Assembly (NCBI GenBank): GCA_003184365.1
Contig: NKYR01000006.1
Span: 1-64,000 of the forward strand
DNA: 64,000 bases
From: Evernia prunastri
Taxonomy: Eukaryota > Ascomycota > Lecanoromycetes > Lecanorales > Parmeliaceae
Reading direction: 5' to 3'
In this document: positions 1 to 10,153 of the stretch, piece by piece
Position numbering within the stretch: the stretch's first letter is position 1
Layout of the letters: the number at the start of each line of letters is the position of its first letter
Program-made: the position numbers and the translations under genes
Notes under the pieces: generated by a model
The model's input: the letters and a program-made list of their open reading frames with translations, nothing else
Databases searched by the model: none
Told to the model about the DNA's origin: nothing

Positions 1-1165
1 TGTTACCCTCATTAGCTTACATCAAGTAGCTAGCATAGGCGTATAAAACAATCAATCAATCAATCAATATACGCAGTCACATTAATTATTCGAATCTTTC
101 GTGTATTGATAATTACTATCGTCGTATTCAATTTGCATATTCGACAATACGATATAATTAATATATTTTCGAACGCAAACCTAAACGAATTTATATATAT
201 TAAGTTATCTTTAAATTCAAATAAATCGAAAGAAAAGATGTTACTTCTTTTACTTCGAGCATTATATAAACTCAAGCAATCTTTCGTTCTATAATTTCAT
301 TATTTCTCAGACATTCTCAACAAGCTAAAATTACAACAGATATCTAAAATCGATTATCTTTTTATAAACGACTATATGCTTCTCTTCTTCTATGTGAATA
401 ATATAATCATTATCTATAATCGTCGCTATATAAATAAGATAAACGATTTTCAAATAAAACTCTCTTAAATCTACGAGATGAGATATCTTGAAAAGATAAA
501 GTAATTTTTAGATATTCGAATTGCAAGAGATTGATTAAATCGTTAATTTCAGCTATATTAGAACAGCTATATTAACAAACTCATAATCAAATACAATATA
601 AACGTGCTGAAAAGAGTTTCTGAATCTCCACTATCAAATACCGAAATTCTTATTAAAAACGATCAATAGACTACTTCACAGCAAATCTATGCATATTAAC
701 AATATATGAAATTTATTAACTTCGCAGCTATCACTAAAAAATCAGATATAGTATATACTATCTTCAAACTTTATAATAAAATAATCGACTAAAAGTCAAT
801 AAAGCAGAAGATCATTACAACAAGCTCTATCGAGATAGAGCTACTTACTATTTCCGCAACGACGAAAGAATTATTATAATAAAATCGCTTCTTTCAAGCA
901 ATAGAACTCGATTCAAATCATCAAGCTCAAATCGAGTATAACAATATGTAAATAATACGAGTACTTTAGAGCAGCAGCTCACGATATACTACTAAACTCC
1001 GTCATATCGATATGTATCGTCATTGACTGCGTCAGAAGATTCAAAGTAGAAATATTTATATCAAATAAACGTCGTCAGCAGAGATTCTCGCTGACGATCT
1101 TACCAAGTCTCTTCTATCACTACGTCATAAGAAGTTCATTAAGCTACTAGAACTTCAGAATATCA
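1..1165 (+). mobile_element. Decayed Ty1/copia retrotransposon, reverse transcriptase to RNase H
   Basis: AT-rich DNA that still encodes, with many stops, copia polyprotein landmarks in the right order. Around 240-290 is LLRALYKLKQ, matching the RT motif LLKALYGLKQ. Around 390-480 is a YVNNIIII stretch at the place of the RT YVDD box. Around 815-870 is an SSIEIELLTIS-like match to the RNase H motif SSTEAEL. Around 980-1130 are TKLRHIDM, LRQ and ADDLTKSL, as in copia RNase H. The coding strand is plus and the 5' part lies outside the window. YVNN in place of YVDD (GAT to AAT) and the heavy AT bias fit RIP. No LTR was recognised. It is not functional. Confidence 0.75.
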
Positions 1166-1331
1166 AGCGAAATTTGTCAAATTCTACTCCGAAAACGCCC
1201 ATAGCAAAAATCCGCCCAACCGACGCAGTTTCTCCCATTCTAAGCCACATCGACGCTGACATAAAGAACGATATGACTAACAATGATATAGAGATAGGAT
1301 TATACTCATAAGACATAATCCTAAAGAAGTG

Positions 1332-1488
1332 TGTCAGCCTGCAGATGTAGACAGTTTTGCTATCTTCTCACATGCTTGCAAATAATCAATAGAAGACCAT
1401 TCTGCCCGCACTTAGCGCGGATAACTAAGCAAGTCTTGACAATATGCCTCCACATTTGTAGCTTGCAAAACACTCCACTAGATAGACA
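1332..1488 (+). repeat. Left copy of a dispersed inverted repeat
   Basis: This stretch matches the reverse complement of about 60,684-60,840 over roughly 157 bp by eye. Shared blocks include TGTCAGCCTGCAGATG at one end and CTCCACTAGATAGACAT at the other. Most differences are A/T here against G/C in the right copy, so this copy looks more RIP-mutated. Similarity seems to stop abruptly on both sides. In the right copy it overlaps the end of a small reading frame, so it is probably part of a transposon or a duplicated gene fragment. Family unknown. Confidence 0.75.
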
Positions 1489-1507
1489 TAATCAACTACA
1501 TACATGC

Positions 1508-2419
1508 TCAATCTGCTACCCATTCACTGTCTGACATTTCTTCTCTCTCGAGTGAATGGAAGGTCAAAAGCGAGCCATGCCTATCAGAACCCATTTCCCA
1601 CGGCCCAAGGTATTCCAACAAACTTGTTTGCGCCATTTTAAAAGCATCAGCCCTGAACCTAGCGACTTTCTCAGGCACACAATCCATCAAGCGATCCTGA
1701 AAGCCAGGGAAGGGAGTCGAATCAATGTCGAAGCGTAGTAGCACGGTAGCGAATCTTCCAAGTTCCTGAAGAGAGAACATCATATTCAAGAGGGTCGTGG
1801 GGTCAAGGAATGGATACAACTCGACAGATACGCTGCAGGCTTTGCGCGTGAAGGGGGAGGGCGCAAAGATTTTGAGGTGTTCAACAACCCTGTAAAATAG
1901 GTCTGCTTCCGCAAATTGCGGAATCTTTCTCGTGTTGACTCTTATGCTCATGTTCTGGATATTTTCCACAGCCTCTGGGGATAGGGTGGTGCATTTGCCT
2001 GTGAGAGTCACAAACACACGGTTTCTGGGGTCGGCTTCGAAATTCGCTCGATACACCCCTTTCTTGTAGATCAAAGCCGTTCCTTCGATGTTTACCGCTC
2101 GGGAGAGGGCCAAAAAATGTGGGCTGCCAGAAATCAAGAGTTCGGAGAAGATCTGGTCGCGGAGCTCCCTTGGTAGCCTGGAGAAGAACGGACCGAGGCC
2201 TTGGGCATAATCGACACGTGGGACCTCGACAACGTATCCGTGTCTCTGAGGTATAGACGACTCGATGCATCCCAAAAGGTTCTTGCGATCGAGGGACACG
2301 GCAACACCAGTTTCCCTCTGTTGCTTGGTAACCATATTCATGACACTTGTGACCATGAGCTGCAGGTCTCCTCGGAAGGACTGTAGGGACACAGGTTTTC
2401 CGGACTGGTCTGACCCCAT
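1508..2419 (-). CDS. LPxELRDxIY (2EXR-type) family protein, subtype A, copy 1
   Basis: Single-exon gene of 303 aa. The ATG at 2419 was chosen because it gives an N-terminal length matching the paralogues at 2949-3776 and 5417-6256; the longer open frame upstream reads through non-family sequence. The family hallmark RLPRELRDQIF lies at residues 81-91, followed by SRA and the YKKGVYRANF segment, then a VENIQNMSIRVN motif before the variable C-terminal half. The motif resembles the start of F-box-like 2EXR domains, common in lineage-expanded fungal proteins of unknown function. No signal peptide, membrane segment or catalytic motif is visible. The C-terminal tail is acidic (EREEMSDSEW). Member of a ten-copy cluster. 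Function unknown; a protein-interaction or adaptor role is only a guess. Confidence 0.8.
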   Translation of the reverse strand: MGSDQSGKPVSLQSFRGDLQLMVTSVMNMVTKQQRETGVAVSLDRKNLLGCIESSIPQRHGYVVEVPRVDYAQGLGPFFSRLPRELRDQIFSELLISGSPHFLALSRAVNIEGTALIYKKGVYRANFEADPRNRVFVTLTGKCTTLSPEAVENIQNMSIRVNTRKIPQFAEADLFYRVVEHLKIFAPSPFTRKACSVSVELYPFLDPTTLLNMMFSLQELGRFATVLLRFDIDSTPFPGFQDRLMDCVPEKVARFRADAFKMAQTSLLEYLGPWEMGSDRHGSLLTFHSLEREEMSDSEWVAD

Positions 2420-2948
2420 GCTGATTGTAAGGAGTAGGATAGATGTTCCGCTGAGTGAATGAAACCCAATATGATTTGACGATGTGAACTGGCTGATAGT
2501 GGGGTTTTTGTAGCAAGAAGTTGATGCTAACTGGGTAGGAAACTGGGTAGGAGAAGAGAAAAGAATCGAGCGGTGAGATCCGATATATATGGAGAAAAAG
2601 AATGTGTCAAGGCCGCTCACGATCACAGTATTGCGGACTTTTGTGTTAAACATCAATTGAGAACACATGTCAATGTCCGGCCTACAACTATTGTAACTTT
2701 GACACAACTCGCCGTGGCAAGATATCCTGGTTCACAGGGTAAGTATCTTCTCCTATCAAGTACGTACAAAGAGGGAATTACGCACTTGTGGGTACTCTTG
2801 CACATGTCATAGTAAAATACGATTTTGTAATCGCAATTGGCGGGCGCAAATACTAAACGGTTCGTTGAATTTTTTGCATAACATCCCAGCTCAAGTACAA
2901 CGTCTTGAAAGGACCGTCCTCCCCTCCATGCCTTTTCCAAATCCCCAC

Positions 2949-3776
2949 TCACGCCCTGCGCGGACTGAACCTCATAAAAGAGTCATCCTCATCCTGTCCC
3001 ATGACGCCAACGCCTAACCCAGGCGACAGCAATCTCCCACAGAACTCGAAGTCAGCGTCAGTATGGCGCAAACCGTCCCACCTCTCACCTATCCGTACCT
3101 CCACAACCTCGAATCCTGTGAGTTTCCTCAATTTATAGAAGATCCCACTCGCAAGATTTGGACCACCTCTGAGGTTGCCGAACAATATCTTGCAGGATTT
3201 GCGGGGGACCTCGGAGCCGGTGAACAGCTTGAGGACGTCGTAATCAATATTCGACCAGAAATCGCGGCATCGGCGCGCCGTTGGTTTCACTTGTATGCTG
3301 AGATGCTGAATTCTATTCAGCGTATCTTGGGTGGGTCGTGGACATTCCCAGGGGGGTCTCATGGTAACCGAATTCAGGCTCATCCTCACCATGATTCCGA
3401 AGTTCATTCGGAACACCCCTTTCTTGAAGATCTGGCTCAAGCCTTCCATTCGCATAGCACGAGACGATGCCATGAACTGTGGGTGTCCCGATGCCAGGCA
3501 GTCTGCGAAAATCATATCGCGAAGCTCTCTTGGTAACTTTGTGAAGAAAGGGCCAAGCCCATTAGGATTATGGGCGGATTTCGGCGCGATGGTGTATCCG
3601 TCTTCACTTACTTGCTCGCGAACTCTGCGCATGATCCACGCCTTGTCAACCTGAAGAGGCATTCCAACGGTAGCTTGCCGTTCTTTGACATCGTCCAGGA
3701 TACTTGAAAGGACCTGGTCGAGCCTTTGCGCGAAGGTGTCGATTCCGATCATCTCGGAAGGTGTGTCGGATGCCAT
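2949..3776 (-). CDS. LPxELRDxIY (2EXR-type) family protein, subtype A, copy 2
   Basis: Single-exon gene of 275 aa, tandem to and on the same strand as copy 1. The ATG at 3776 puts the motif KLPRELRDMIF at residues 80-90, the same place as in the other subtype A members. The roughly 80-residue N-terminal extension (QRLDQVLSSILDDV) looks helical and resembles that of the copy at 5417. After the motif come ASSRAMRMEG, FKKGVFRMNF and a RIQHLSIQVKP segment, then a KLTGFEVVEVRIG segment shared with most paralogues and a FSPRR end. That order (LPxELRD, YKxG, IQxxxIxV, LTGF, F/YxPR) defines the family here. Function unknown. Confidence 0.8.
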   Translation of the reverse strand: MASDTPSEMIGIDTFAQRLDQVLSSILDDVKERQATVGMPLQVDKAWIMRRVREQVSEDGYTIAPKSAHNPNGLGPFFTKLPRELRDMIFADCLASGHPQFMASSRAMRMEGLSQIFKKGVFRMNFGIMVRMSLNSVTMRPPWECPRPTQDTLNRIQHLSIQVKPTARRCRDFWSNIDYDVLKLFTGSEVPRKSCKILFGNLRGGPNLASGIFYKLRKLTGFEVVEVRIGERWDGLRHTDADFEFCGRLLSPGLGVGVMGQDEDDSFMRFSPRRA

Positions 3777-4151
3777 ATCGTGGTGCCGACGGAGGCCCCT
3801 CTTTGCTGACTTGGTGTGCAAGTTTGTGAGGTTTCTTAGACTCGAATGCCGATCCTCATGCCTTTTTCTGCACATCCAGGCAAGAGTGTTGTGTGTTGTT
3901 GACAAAGACGTATAGTGTTGTGTTCTTCAGAATTGAGCAACACCCTCTAACAACAGTCTTTGTCTCTGCCACAGGGACAGGCCAGGTCAACATTATGACA
4001 CTTTTCCTATATTTATAGTGTTTAGGACATTGATCTTTTCACAGTCAAATTCCCAACAACTGCCACCTTCCGTCCATAAAACCTCCAAGCACCTCAAACC
4101 AACGGACAGCGAGAACGGCATCCAGTTCATAACTCCCACTCCTCGATCAAG

Positions 4152-4547
4152 ATGTGTCTCGGCATCCAATACATCCACGAGGGATGCAAACACGCGAAGA
4201 GTTTCAACGCCGTCGAAGCCTGCGATGCCTTCAACGGTAGGAGCTGCAACAATCTCCGCGTCCTTCACGTTAGCAAAATCACCGCACCAGCGCTGTGCCC
4301 GGCCTGCTTCCGCCGAGAAGAAGCTAAGATTGACAAGAGATACGAAAAGTTCAAGCGCGACTATCGAGCGGAGATAGCGAGAATTGACGCAATGATTGAA
4401 AAGGGCCATGTGCGAGACGAAGACGCCGTGACAACGCTCCAGGAGTATCGTGCTGAGTGCGAGGACAACATCGTGCAGGGAAAGGCATCGCGAGACGCGA
4501 GTATTCGGCTGTTCCGAGAGAGTCAGGGTGTTTGGGGCGACGGTTGA
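4152..4547 (+). CDS. Small Cys/His-containing protein, unknown function
   Basis: Open frame of 131 aa starting MCLGIQYIHEGCKH. Cys and His are spaced like a zinc-binding module in the first half: C2, H10, C13, H15, C25, C33, then CPAC after residue 50. The second half is a charged, probably helical stretch (RREEAKIDKRYEKFKRD, then RAEIARIDAMIEKG). Small fungal proteins beginning MCxxI with CKH and CPxC pairs are familiar in Pezizomycotina, but I know of no assigned function. It lies alone between two 2EXR genes. The minus-strand frame over the same DNA is a shadow. Coding is supported mainly by composition and Cys pattern. Confidence 0.5.
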   Translation: MCLGIQYIHEGCKHAKSFNAVEACDAFNGRSCNNLRVLHVSKITAPALCPACFRREEAKIDKRYEKFKRDYRAEIARIDAMIEKGHVRDEDAVTTLQEYRAECEDNIVQGKASRDASIRLFRESQGVWGDG

Positions 4548-5416
4548 AAACGGATGGAGCGACGACGGAGGCGTGAGAAAGGTCTCAGGAGGGAAGGAGG
4601 CTCAGTGATTCGCTGAACTTTTTGCCGGAATATCTAATAGTCCACCTGCTAGCTAGGTTACGAAGTCAAGAAGCTGGGTCCTGATCAAAAAGATCAAGTT
4701 GACATTGAGTGGGCCCAAATAAGAAAGATAAGAAGACATAGCATCAGTTCCATAACCCATCATGAACCAATAGAGCATTGTTTGACAGCCAGGGATACTA
4801 TTAGTTATACTATTAATGCATGGCCTATTCCGCGAGATAAAGGAAGAACCAAACAGAGGTAGTGAAGCGCCCAAACTGGGATGCTCCTGTTTGTAGGATC
4901 TCTCAGTTGTTCGGCGACACAAAGAGTTCTGCTTTGTTTTCTCATACCCTGCATATTGATTTTGTTATTTGTGTCATAGTTGCCAAAACTATTCAACATA
5001 ATAGCAAACTAGACCTGTTCCTAGAAAAGATAGATAGTAGCTTCTCCGTGAGAATGAGATGTTCCTGATACCAATATACCGCGGTCGAAAAGTAGGCCGA
5101 TAGTATTGCCACCATGTCATAAGTATATACCCCACCAGGCTAAAATTATATACCATTGTTTCATGGGGTCACCCTCATTGTGTTAAGGTACCTCCTAGCC
5201 ACTCGTGTTCAAAAACACGATGTGTTCAACCTCTTCGTTCACAAGACCTCTGTGCCTTGACACAACCACCTCCCTGTATACACATATATATACCTCGTCC
5301 TCGACAGTCCTCTCTGCACTCCCAGATCATCTCTCCACTTCTCCATCGAACATCACTTTACCCAACCACACCAAAAGCAACCCAACTACCAGAAACCGAG
5401 ACAACTTCCAGCAACA
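4548..5416. other. Intergenic region upstream of the third 2EXR gene
   Basis: No convincing gene. The stretch 4,600-5,200 is AT-leaning with only short frames on both strands. The last 200 bp is C/T-rich with a TATATATA run at about 5,283-5,292, roughly 125 bp before the ATG at 5417. That is a plausible core promoter for the plus-strand gene. Confidence 0.4.
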
Positions 5417-6256
5417 ATGGCATCCAACACCGCCCCAGAGGAAGTGCTCAAGTTCAAAGCCGTCAAAGAGGATCTTCACGCCTTGCTCGACAAGGTGCTG
5501 GAGGACACTCAGAACCTGCAGGCCACTGCAGAGGAGCCGTTGGCCATCGATCTTGAGTGGATTTTCCAGAAGATGAGAGACCATGGTACTACGGAAAAGT
5601 ACCTTCTCGAGCCTCGAGCGATAAAAGTTGAAGAGGGTCTCGGCAACCTTCTCAAACTTCCTCGCGAGCTAAGAGACTCAATATATGGATATGCTATCGC
5701 GGACGGAACCACAGCTATTCTGCGAGCTTCCAGACAAGCCCACCAGGAAGCCAGCGAGCTAGTATTTTCAAAGGGTATCTGCCGATTGGCCTTCGGATTC
5801 GAGAGCGTTTTTGCCGATGAACTATGCGTCACTAACCCTCGGCTCAAATATTCAGTGACCAAGAAGATTCAGAATGTCGATATCCGGGTCAACGCTCGAG
5901 GCAGCTGTATTGGCAAGAAGTACTTGCCCATCTTAAAGATGTTCAACGGCTCCATCCAGCGGAAGGAGTGTGTAGTGAGACTTGAGTGCGACCCATTCTA
6001 CGGCGACATGGATGTCCCCAACGTCATCCACGCCTTGGAGAAGTTCACCGGATTCGAGCAAGTGGAACTCCAGCTTGACTTCCAATGGTATGGTGATCGG
6101 CCTGACCCACTTGACGACCTCCAAAGTCTCATCATCAACGGGCGCATGGACGGGACGCGTCTTCGTCAGCAGAGAATTCTGGAGCCATCTCTTGGCGAGG
6201 GAGCCTGGGGATTGGATGGCGACATGCCCGTTTTGACCTTTTCTCCGCGGAAGTGA
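5417..6256 (+). CDS. LPxELRDxIY (2EXR-type) family protein, subtype A, copy 3
   Basis: Single-exon gene of 279 aa with a good initiation context (AACAATGGC). The N-terminal 80 residues are helical and acidic/basic (FKAVKEDLHALLDKVLED). KLPRELRDSIY lies at residues 80-90, followed by ASRQAHQEA, FSKGICRLAF, KKIQNVDIRVN, EKFTGFEQVELQL and a final LTFSPRK. It therefore has every family block in order and looks intact. It is on the opposite strand to copies 1 and 2. Function unknown. Confidence 0.85.
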   Translation: MASNTAPEEVLKFKAVKEDLHALLDKVLEDTQNLQATAEEPLAIDLEWIFQKMRDHGTTEKYLLEPRAIKVEEGLGNLLKLPRELRDSIYGYAIADGTTAILRASRQAHQEASELVFSKGICRLAFGFESVFADELCVTNPRLKYSVTKKIQNVDIRVNARGSCIGKKYLPILKMFNGSIQRKECVVRLECDPFYGDMDVPNVIHALEKFTGFEQVELQLDFQWYGDRPDPLDDLQSLIINGRMDGTRLRQQRILEPSLGEGAWGLDGDMPVLTFSPRK

Positions 6257-6507
6257 GAGGTTGCGGTTACGCACAAAGGATTTTAGCTTGTAATTACTGG
6301 GGTAATACATAGGATTAGGTCGGGATGTAATGTTAGAGATTGTTAAATACTTTCCAGAATTGCTGTGTTGAAGCCCCTCAGCATAGATTCGTGTCTTAAA
6401 GAAATCGGCTTGCAAAAACTGTCCTTCATTCGTGCCTACTTGTTTTCCCTGTTCCCACAGCTTTCATCGTCTTACCAATCGAACATATCCGTTTCCGACA
6501 GCTCGAC

Positions 6508-7268
6508 TCAAGATGTGTCCACCAGGTTCAAAGTCGTCGAGTTCATCCCAAGTCCCACAGCATTGCCCGACCATTTCCTTGCCGTTGCGCTTTCCGCTGA
6601 GATTAACATAACAATGCCGCCCGCATTTGGACTCGTCGTCCAGCCAGGTTGCCCTTTTTCTTGAATACACTCACGTAACGCTTCAAAGGCACGCAGCAGC
6701 ATGTCCCATCGCTCTTGCGTTGTGGTTGGCCGAATGCTTGTTTTGAAATACTTACCGTGCGGTCCAGGGTAAGCGAGGGGCAGCACATCGTCTCCGAAAT
6801 CCTTTGCAATGCGAAAGAGGGCGACGCAACTGCCTAGAAAGTTCCAACGTATTCGGTAACCGACCAATGGACTGATAAAGGTGGATTGATGGACTTACCA
6901 GATGTTTTGCCGTAGGGCAACAACCAGGACGCGGAGGCTGGGCCGGAAGGTCCCCAATTATTGGACCAAAATGTGAACATCTTCGTTTCGAGAGGAGACA
7001 CTTCGTTTTCCAGGAGGGATAGAGCGGCTGAACAGTCTGCGTCGTCGATCGGACCCGCCCAATTTGGCTCTACAGACGGTGAGACGCATTGCAGAGAGAA
7101 GTTGGGAACAGCAGCTTCCAATGTGGGTGAATTGTTGGTGTCAGCTCTAGTGGTCGATGGATGGAGCGCGTTTCCGGGAGATATCAGTGCGGCAAGGGCG
7201 GGAGAGATGAGAGTGAGCATTATTAAATGCTGGCACCTACTGAAACGAAGGCTGTCGACGTAAGTCAT
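6508..7268 (-). CDS. Secreted protein of unknown function (two exons)
   Basis: Two exons, 7268-6899 and 6833-6508, joined across a 65-bp GTAAGT...TAG intron (6834-6898), give 231 aa. The start at 7268 places a hydrophobic segment (LIMLTLISPALAALI) after a short polar n-region, a typical signal peptide. The next in-frame ATG at 7220 gives a shorter signal and cannot be excluded. The mature part has SVEPNWAGPIDDADC near its start and LAYPGPHG and VGLGMNSTTL segments later, as in small fungal secreted proteins of unknown role. A second optional 42-bp in-frame intron (GTAAGT...AAG) may exist just after the YPGPHG segment. Likely extracellular. Confidence 0.65.
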
Positions 7269-7963
7269 GTTGAATTCTGGCTCCTCAATCACCTGAACAC
7301 AATGAGCAGATCTCTGAGCTTTGTAATAAGATGCTGGAGTGTACGCACTCAACACGCGCCAATGCGGACATTAGTCGGTCGCATATCGCAATCGCAAGTC
7401 GCTACCGCGTACCAAGTCCCACAGCCCCAGCTATTCATACCAAAGAACTACGGAGTACGCTTGCTACAGTTGAAAGTGCGACGATTACCCCCTTTCATCA
7501 AGCGTACTGGTCAATCAATTACACTCAACCTGAGACCTCGTCGGAACGGTATTGCACGTCACCTAGAAGTCGAACCGAATATATGGAGCAGAGATCAGTC
7601 GGTTGTCCTGGTGCCCCATTGCGAGGATACAAGGCAAGGGATTGGCCGAGATCTTGAAGATCTCCTCCATCATTCGCAAGCTCCAATTCTGGCTCGAATG
7701 GCTCTCCCCAATATCTGTACATCCTAGAGATGCGTCTCGGACCTTTTCCCAGGAGTGAAATCTCTTTCACAGCGGCTCCCTCGTGGACAGCACACTGGCT
7801 GACCGAGTCTCAGGTCCGGGCAAGATTCGATTCCGTGCAAAGACCCGGCGCAGAGATTGGATCCTGGCAGTTAGGCCCAAAGTGAGCGAAATGAGCGAAA
7901 TATCTAGAATGAGTGCTCTCTTGTTTTTGTTACGAGAGGCAAACCTTTCCAACAAGAACCCCC
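7269..7963. other. Intergenic DNA, no gene recognised
   Basis: About 700 bp between the secreted-protein gene and the next minus-strand gene. Short frames exist on both strands but none has recognisable motifs or a consistent intron model. It should contain the promoter of the secreted-protein gene. Confidence 0.4.
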
Positions 7964-8931
7964 TCACTTGAGCGGCCATTTTCCTACCCTTATAGAATAT
8001 TTCAACATATGTTCCTTGCTGTCCACAGAGATCATAACCATGCCATTCTTCACAATTTTCGTAGTAGCGTCTTCCAGGCCAGCAAGATCCTCTAAATTGG
8101 TATCATAGACCTTACGAGCAGAAGTGTTTGCAGCGTCCAGATCCATATATATCCCGTGTATCTCTCTAGCTTTTATTAGGTCACCGGGGCTGTTTTGAAA
8201 CCTTCTCGGAATGTCGACTGCCTCAACGTTTATCGTCCTCTCTTCCTTGACCATGTAGACGTGAGTAGGTTTGACTACCCTGAGTTTCGGTTGAGCGACG
8301 CTTGGTGCCCAAGGTTGAACATTAATTGGTCGCTTTTGTTCAACACGCTTGATAGAAGCCTTATATGTCTCTGAGTCATCCTCCCCTTCCTCAATACGTC
8401 CCCGGAGTTGCAGCATGCCATCGTCCGGACGACGCCACTCGCTTTCCCACCCATCGGCTCCTTGTTTGATCTGTTGGAAGTGGACTTCGGCGGCAACTTT
8501 GGCTTTATCTTCAGTGAAATACACACCGATTGTGGAGTCGTCGTCTCCAGCGCCCACGGTCTGTGATGCAAGCTCGTCACAATGTAGTTGTCTTCCAGTA
8601 CATACTTCTGAATATGGCGTGGGACTGCCCCGCGTTCGTTGGATTTTGGGCGGCGGTGCGCTCCTAGAGTCCTTCCTTGCGGGCTAGCACCTGACCGTTG
8701 CTGTCTTCTTCCCCCATCTAGTCGTTTGCCATAGCCTTTTGGCGCGTCCTCAGGGCTCTCAGATCCCTCCTCGTTGGCAGACGCTTCTTCTGGGCTGTTT
8801 TCAGAAGTCTCGCCGGTTGAGTTGCGCGTCAAATCAATGACATTGCTTGAACGGGGTCTGGCCGTCCGTTGACACTTTGTGGATGAGGAAGATTTGATGA
8901 CGGCGCCTTTAGGTCCTACTCGCGGAGGCAT
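7964..8931 (-). CDS. Hypothetical protein with a frame change (intron or frameshift)
   Basis: Two open blocks on the minus strand appear to be one gene. The first starts at ATG 8931 (MPPRVGPKGAVIKSSSS) and is a low-complexity, Ser/Glu/Arg-rich, probably disordered N-terminus. The second, in another frame, ends at 7964 and is well-composed globular sequence (STIGVYFTEDKAKVAAEVHF; later KEERTINVEAVDIPRRF). The frame must change between about 8,560 and 8,690. A 41-bp GTACTG...CACAG intron would restore phase, but a one-base indel near 8,690 is equally possible. The second frame is also open upstream back to about 8,690. No family recognised. It could be an intact spliced gene or a recent pseudogene. 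Confidence 0.45.
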
Positions 8932-9844
8932 AGTGAGAAGGACCAGGCAAGTAGAGCGGAGTTGAAGCTCTTTATTAACATCCTCTTCTTATCACTTAGA
9001 CAATTACGCGTTGGCCATTGTTGGCTTTCGCGACGCTTAGTCATCATACCTCTGTCATTGCCGAGCCAATCCCGCCTAGAGCGATCTCACGGCTGTTTAC
9101 CTGAGAACGCTGTCTGAGAACGCCATGACCTATTGCTGTGCAATGGACTTCACACGCATCGTTCCTGAGCCGTCAGCCAACTCGATTTTGGGTCTTCAAA
9201 GAACAATCTTGCATACCATATTACCGAAGAAGAGGCCATTTTCAATTTTCAACTGGCAAAAATGCTCTTCTAGGGGTTGCAAAGAGATCTTCACCTATGA
9301 CCATCGAGCGTTGTCAGTATCATATCGTAGACTTTCATGAAGTACGAAGAACTTGCAAGTAGAGAGCCTTAGATGGAACACAGCTGGGAGAGCCTCTCAA
9401 AGCTCTGTTCGACGAATACGACGGTCTGATTAAGGTAAAAGACTCGTGGTCCATCTTACTGGAGGCAAAGGCAGGGGACAAAAGCATCATGCTCTGGTTG
9501 GTTGACATATCTGTGCCAGGAGGAAAACAGAAAGTTGCGAGGGAGGAGAGAAAGATGGCAAGACGCCAAAGTTAGGTTTAGGTATCCTGAGGCGGCATTG
9601 CTGGACCAGCCTATATGGGATTTTACAACGTGCTGCAGTAGCTATACAACAAAACCTCTCACAGAAGTACGCTTCTTTCCCTCGCTCCCTTCTAGCCGCT
9701 TACCCCATCCCTCCTTTACTTGGCTATTCCCGCCACCTGGTTCCACAGCTCCGAGCATTCACCATTGAACCCATACTCAGTGTAGTCGAATTGAGCCTCG
9801 ACGCAAATCTCACGTTTCACCCCACAAACACCCTATCGCAAAAA
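8932..9844. other. Intergenic DNA with a possible plus-strand coding relic
   Basis: No complete gene. Around 9,290-9,570 the plus strand reads IERCQYHIVDFHEV, a stop, then LGEPLKALFDEYDG and SIMLWLVDISVPGG. This looks like decayed coding sequence with one in-frame stop. No family recognised. The rest holds nothing I can support. Confidence 0.25.
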
Positions 9845-10153
9845 TCAGCCCGTTGGTCGGTGAAGTTGCGGCACACATGACACCGTGCGGCCAGCACTTA
9901 CGAGTATGACTGGTCCTCCTCCGCTCGCCTCACAGTACCACGGGCTGCAGGGCGAAACCTGATCGTCGGCTGCGCAGGGTACTGCCGTGCCCTTCGGATC
10001 GATGGCGGCGAAGCAGGTCCCGAGCGTGCTTGTGATGTGCTGGCAACTATTGTCTCTCTTGATCCCCTGAGTGTCCGGGGAGGGTAAAGCAAAGGTGGTG
10101 GCAGAAAGAATGCCCATGGCCAGGGCGCGCAGCAAGGGAAGATGGAGCTTCAT
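9845..10153 (-). CDS. Small cysteine-rich secreted protein (effector-like)
   Basis: Frame of up to 102 aa starting MKLHLPLLRALAMGILSATTF, a clear signal peptide with a likely cleavage site after ALP. The mature peptide has five Cys in the first exon (residues 37-74), and a sixth near residue 92 if the frame is read to its end. A strong donor, GTAAGT, lies at 9901-9896, so the true C-terminus may be spliced to a downstream exon I could not place. A size under 100 mature residues, Cys-rich, is typical of secreted effectors or antimicrobial-like proteins, but no family is recognisable. About 1 kb of gene-poor DNA flanks it on either side. Confidence 0.6.
   Translation of the reverse strand: MKLHLPLLRALAMGILSATTFALPSPDTQGIKRDNSCQHITSTLGTCFAAIDPKGTAVPCAADDQVSPCSPWYCEASGGGPVILVSAGRTVSCVPQLHRPTG

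Noticed and set aside
1881..2516. 211-codon minus-strand frame inside the first 2EXR gene
   Set aside because: Overlaps the 2EXR frame and lacks any motif; the 2EXR reading matches nine paralogues.
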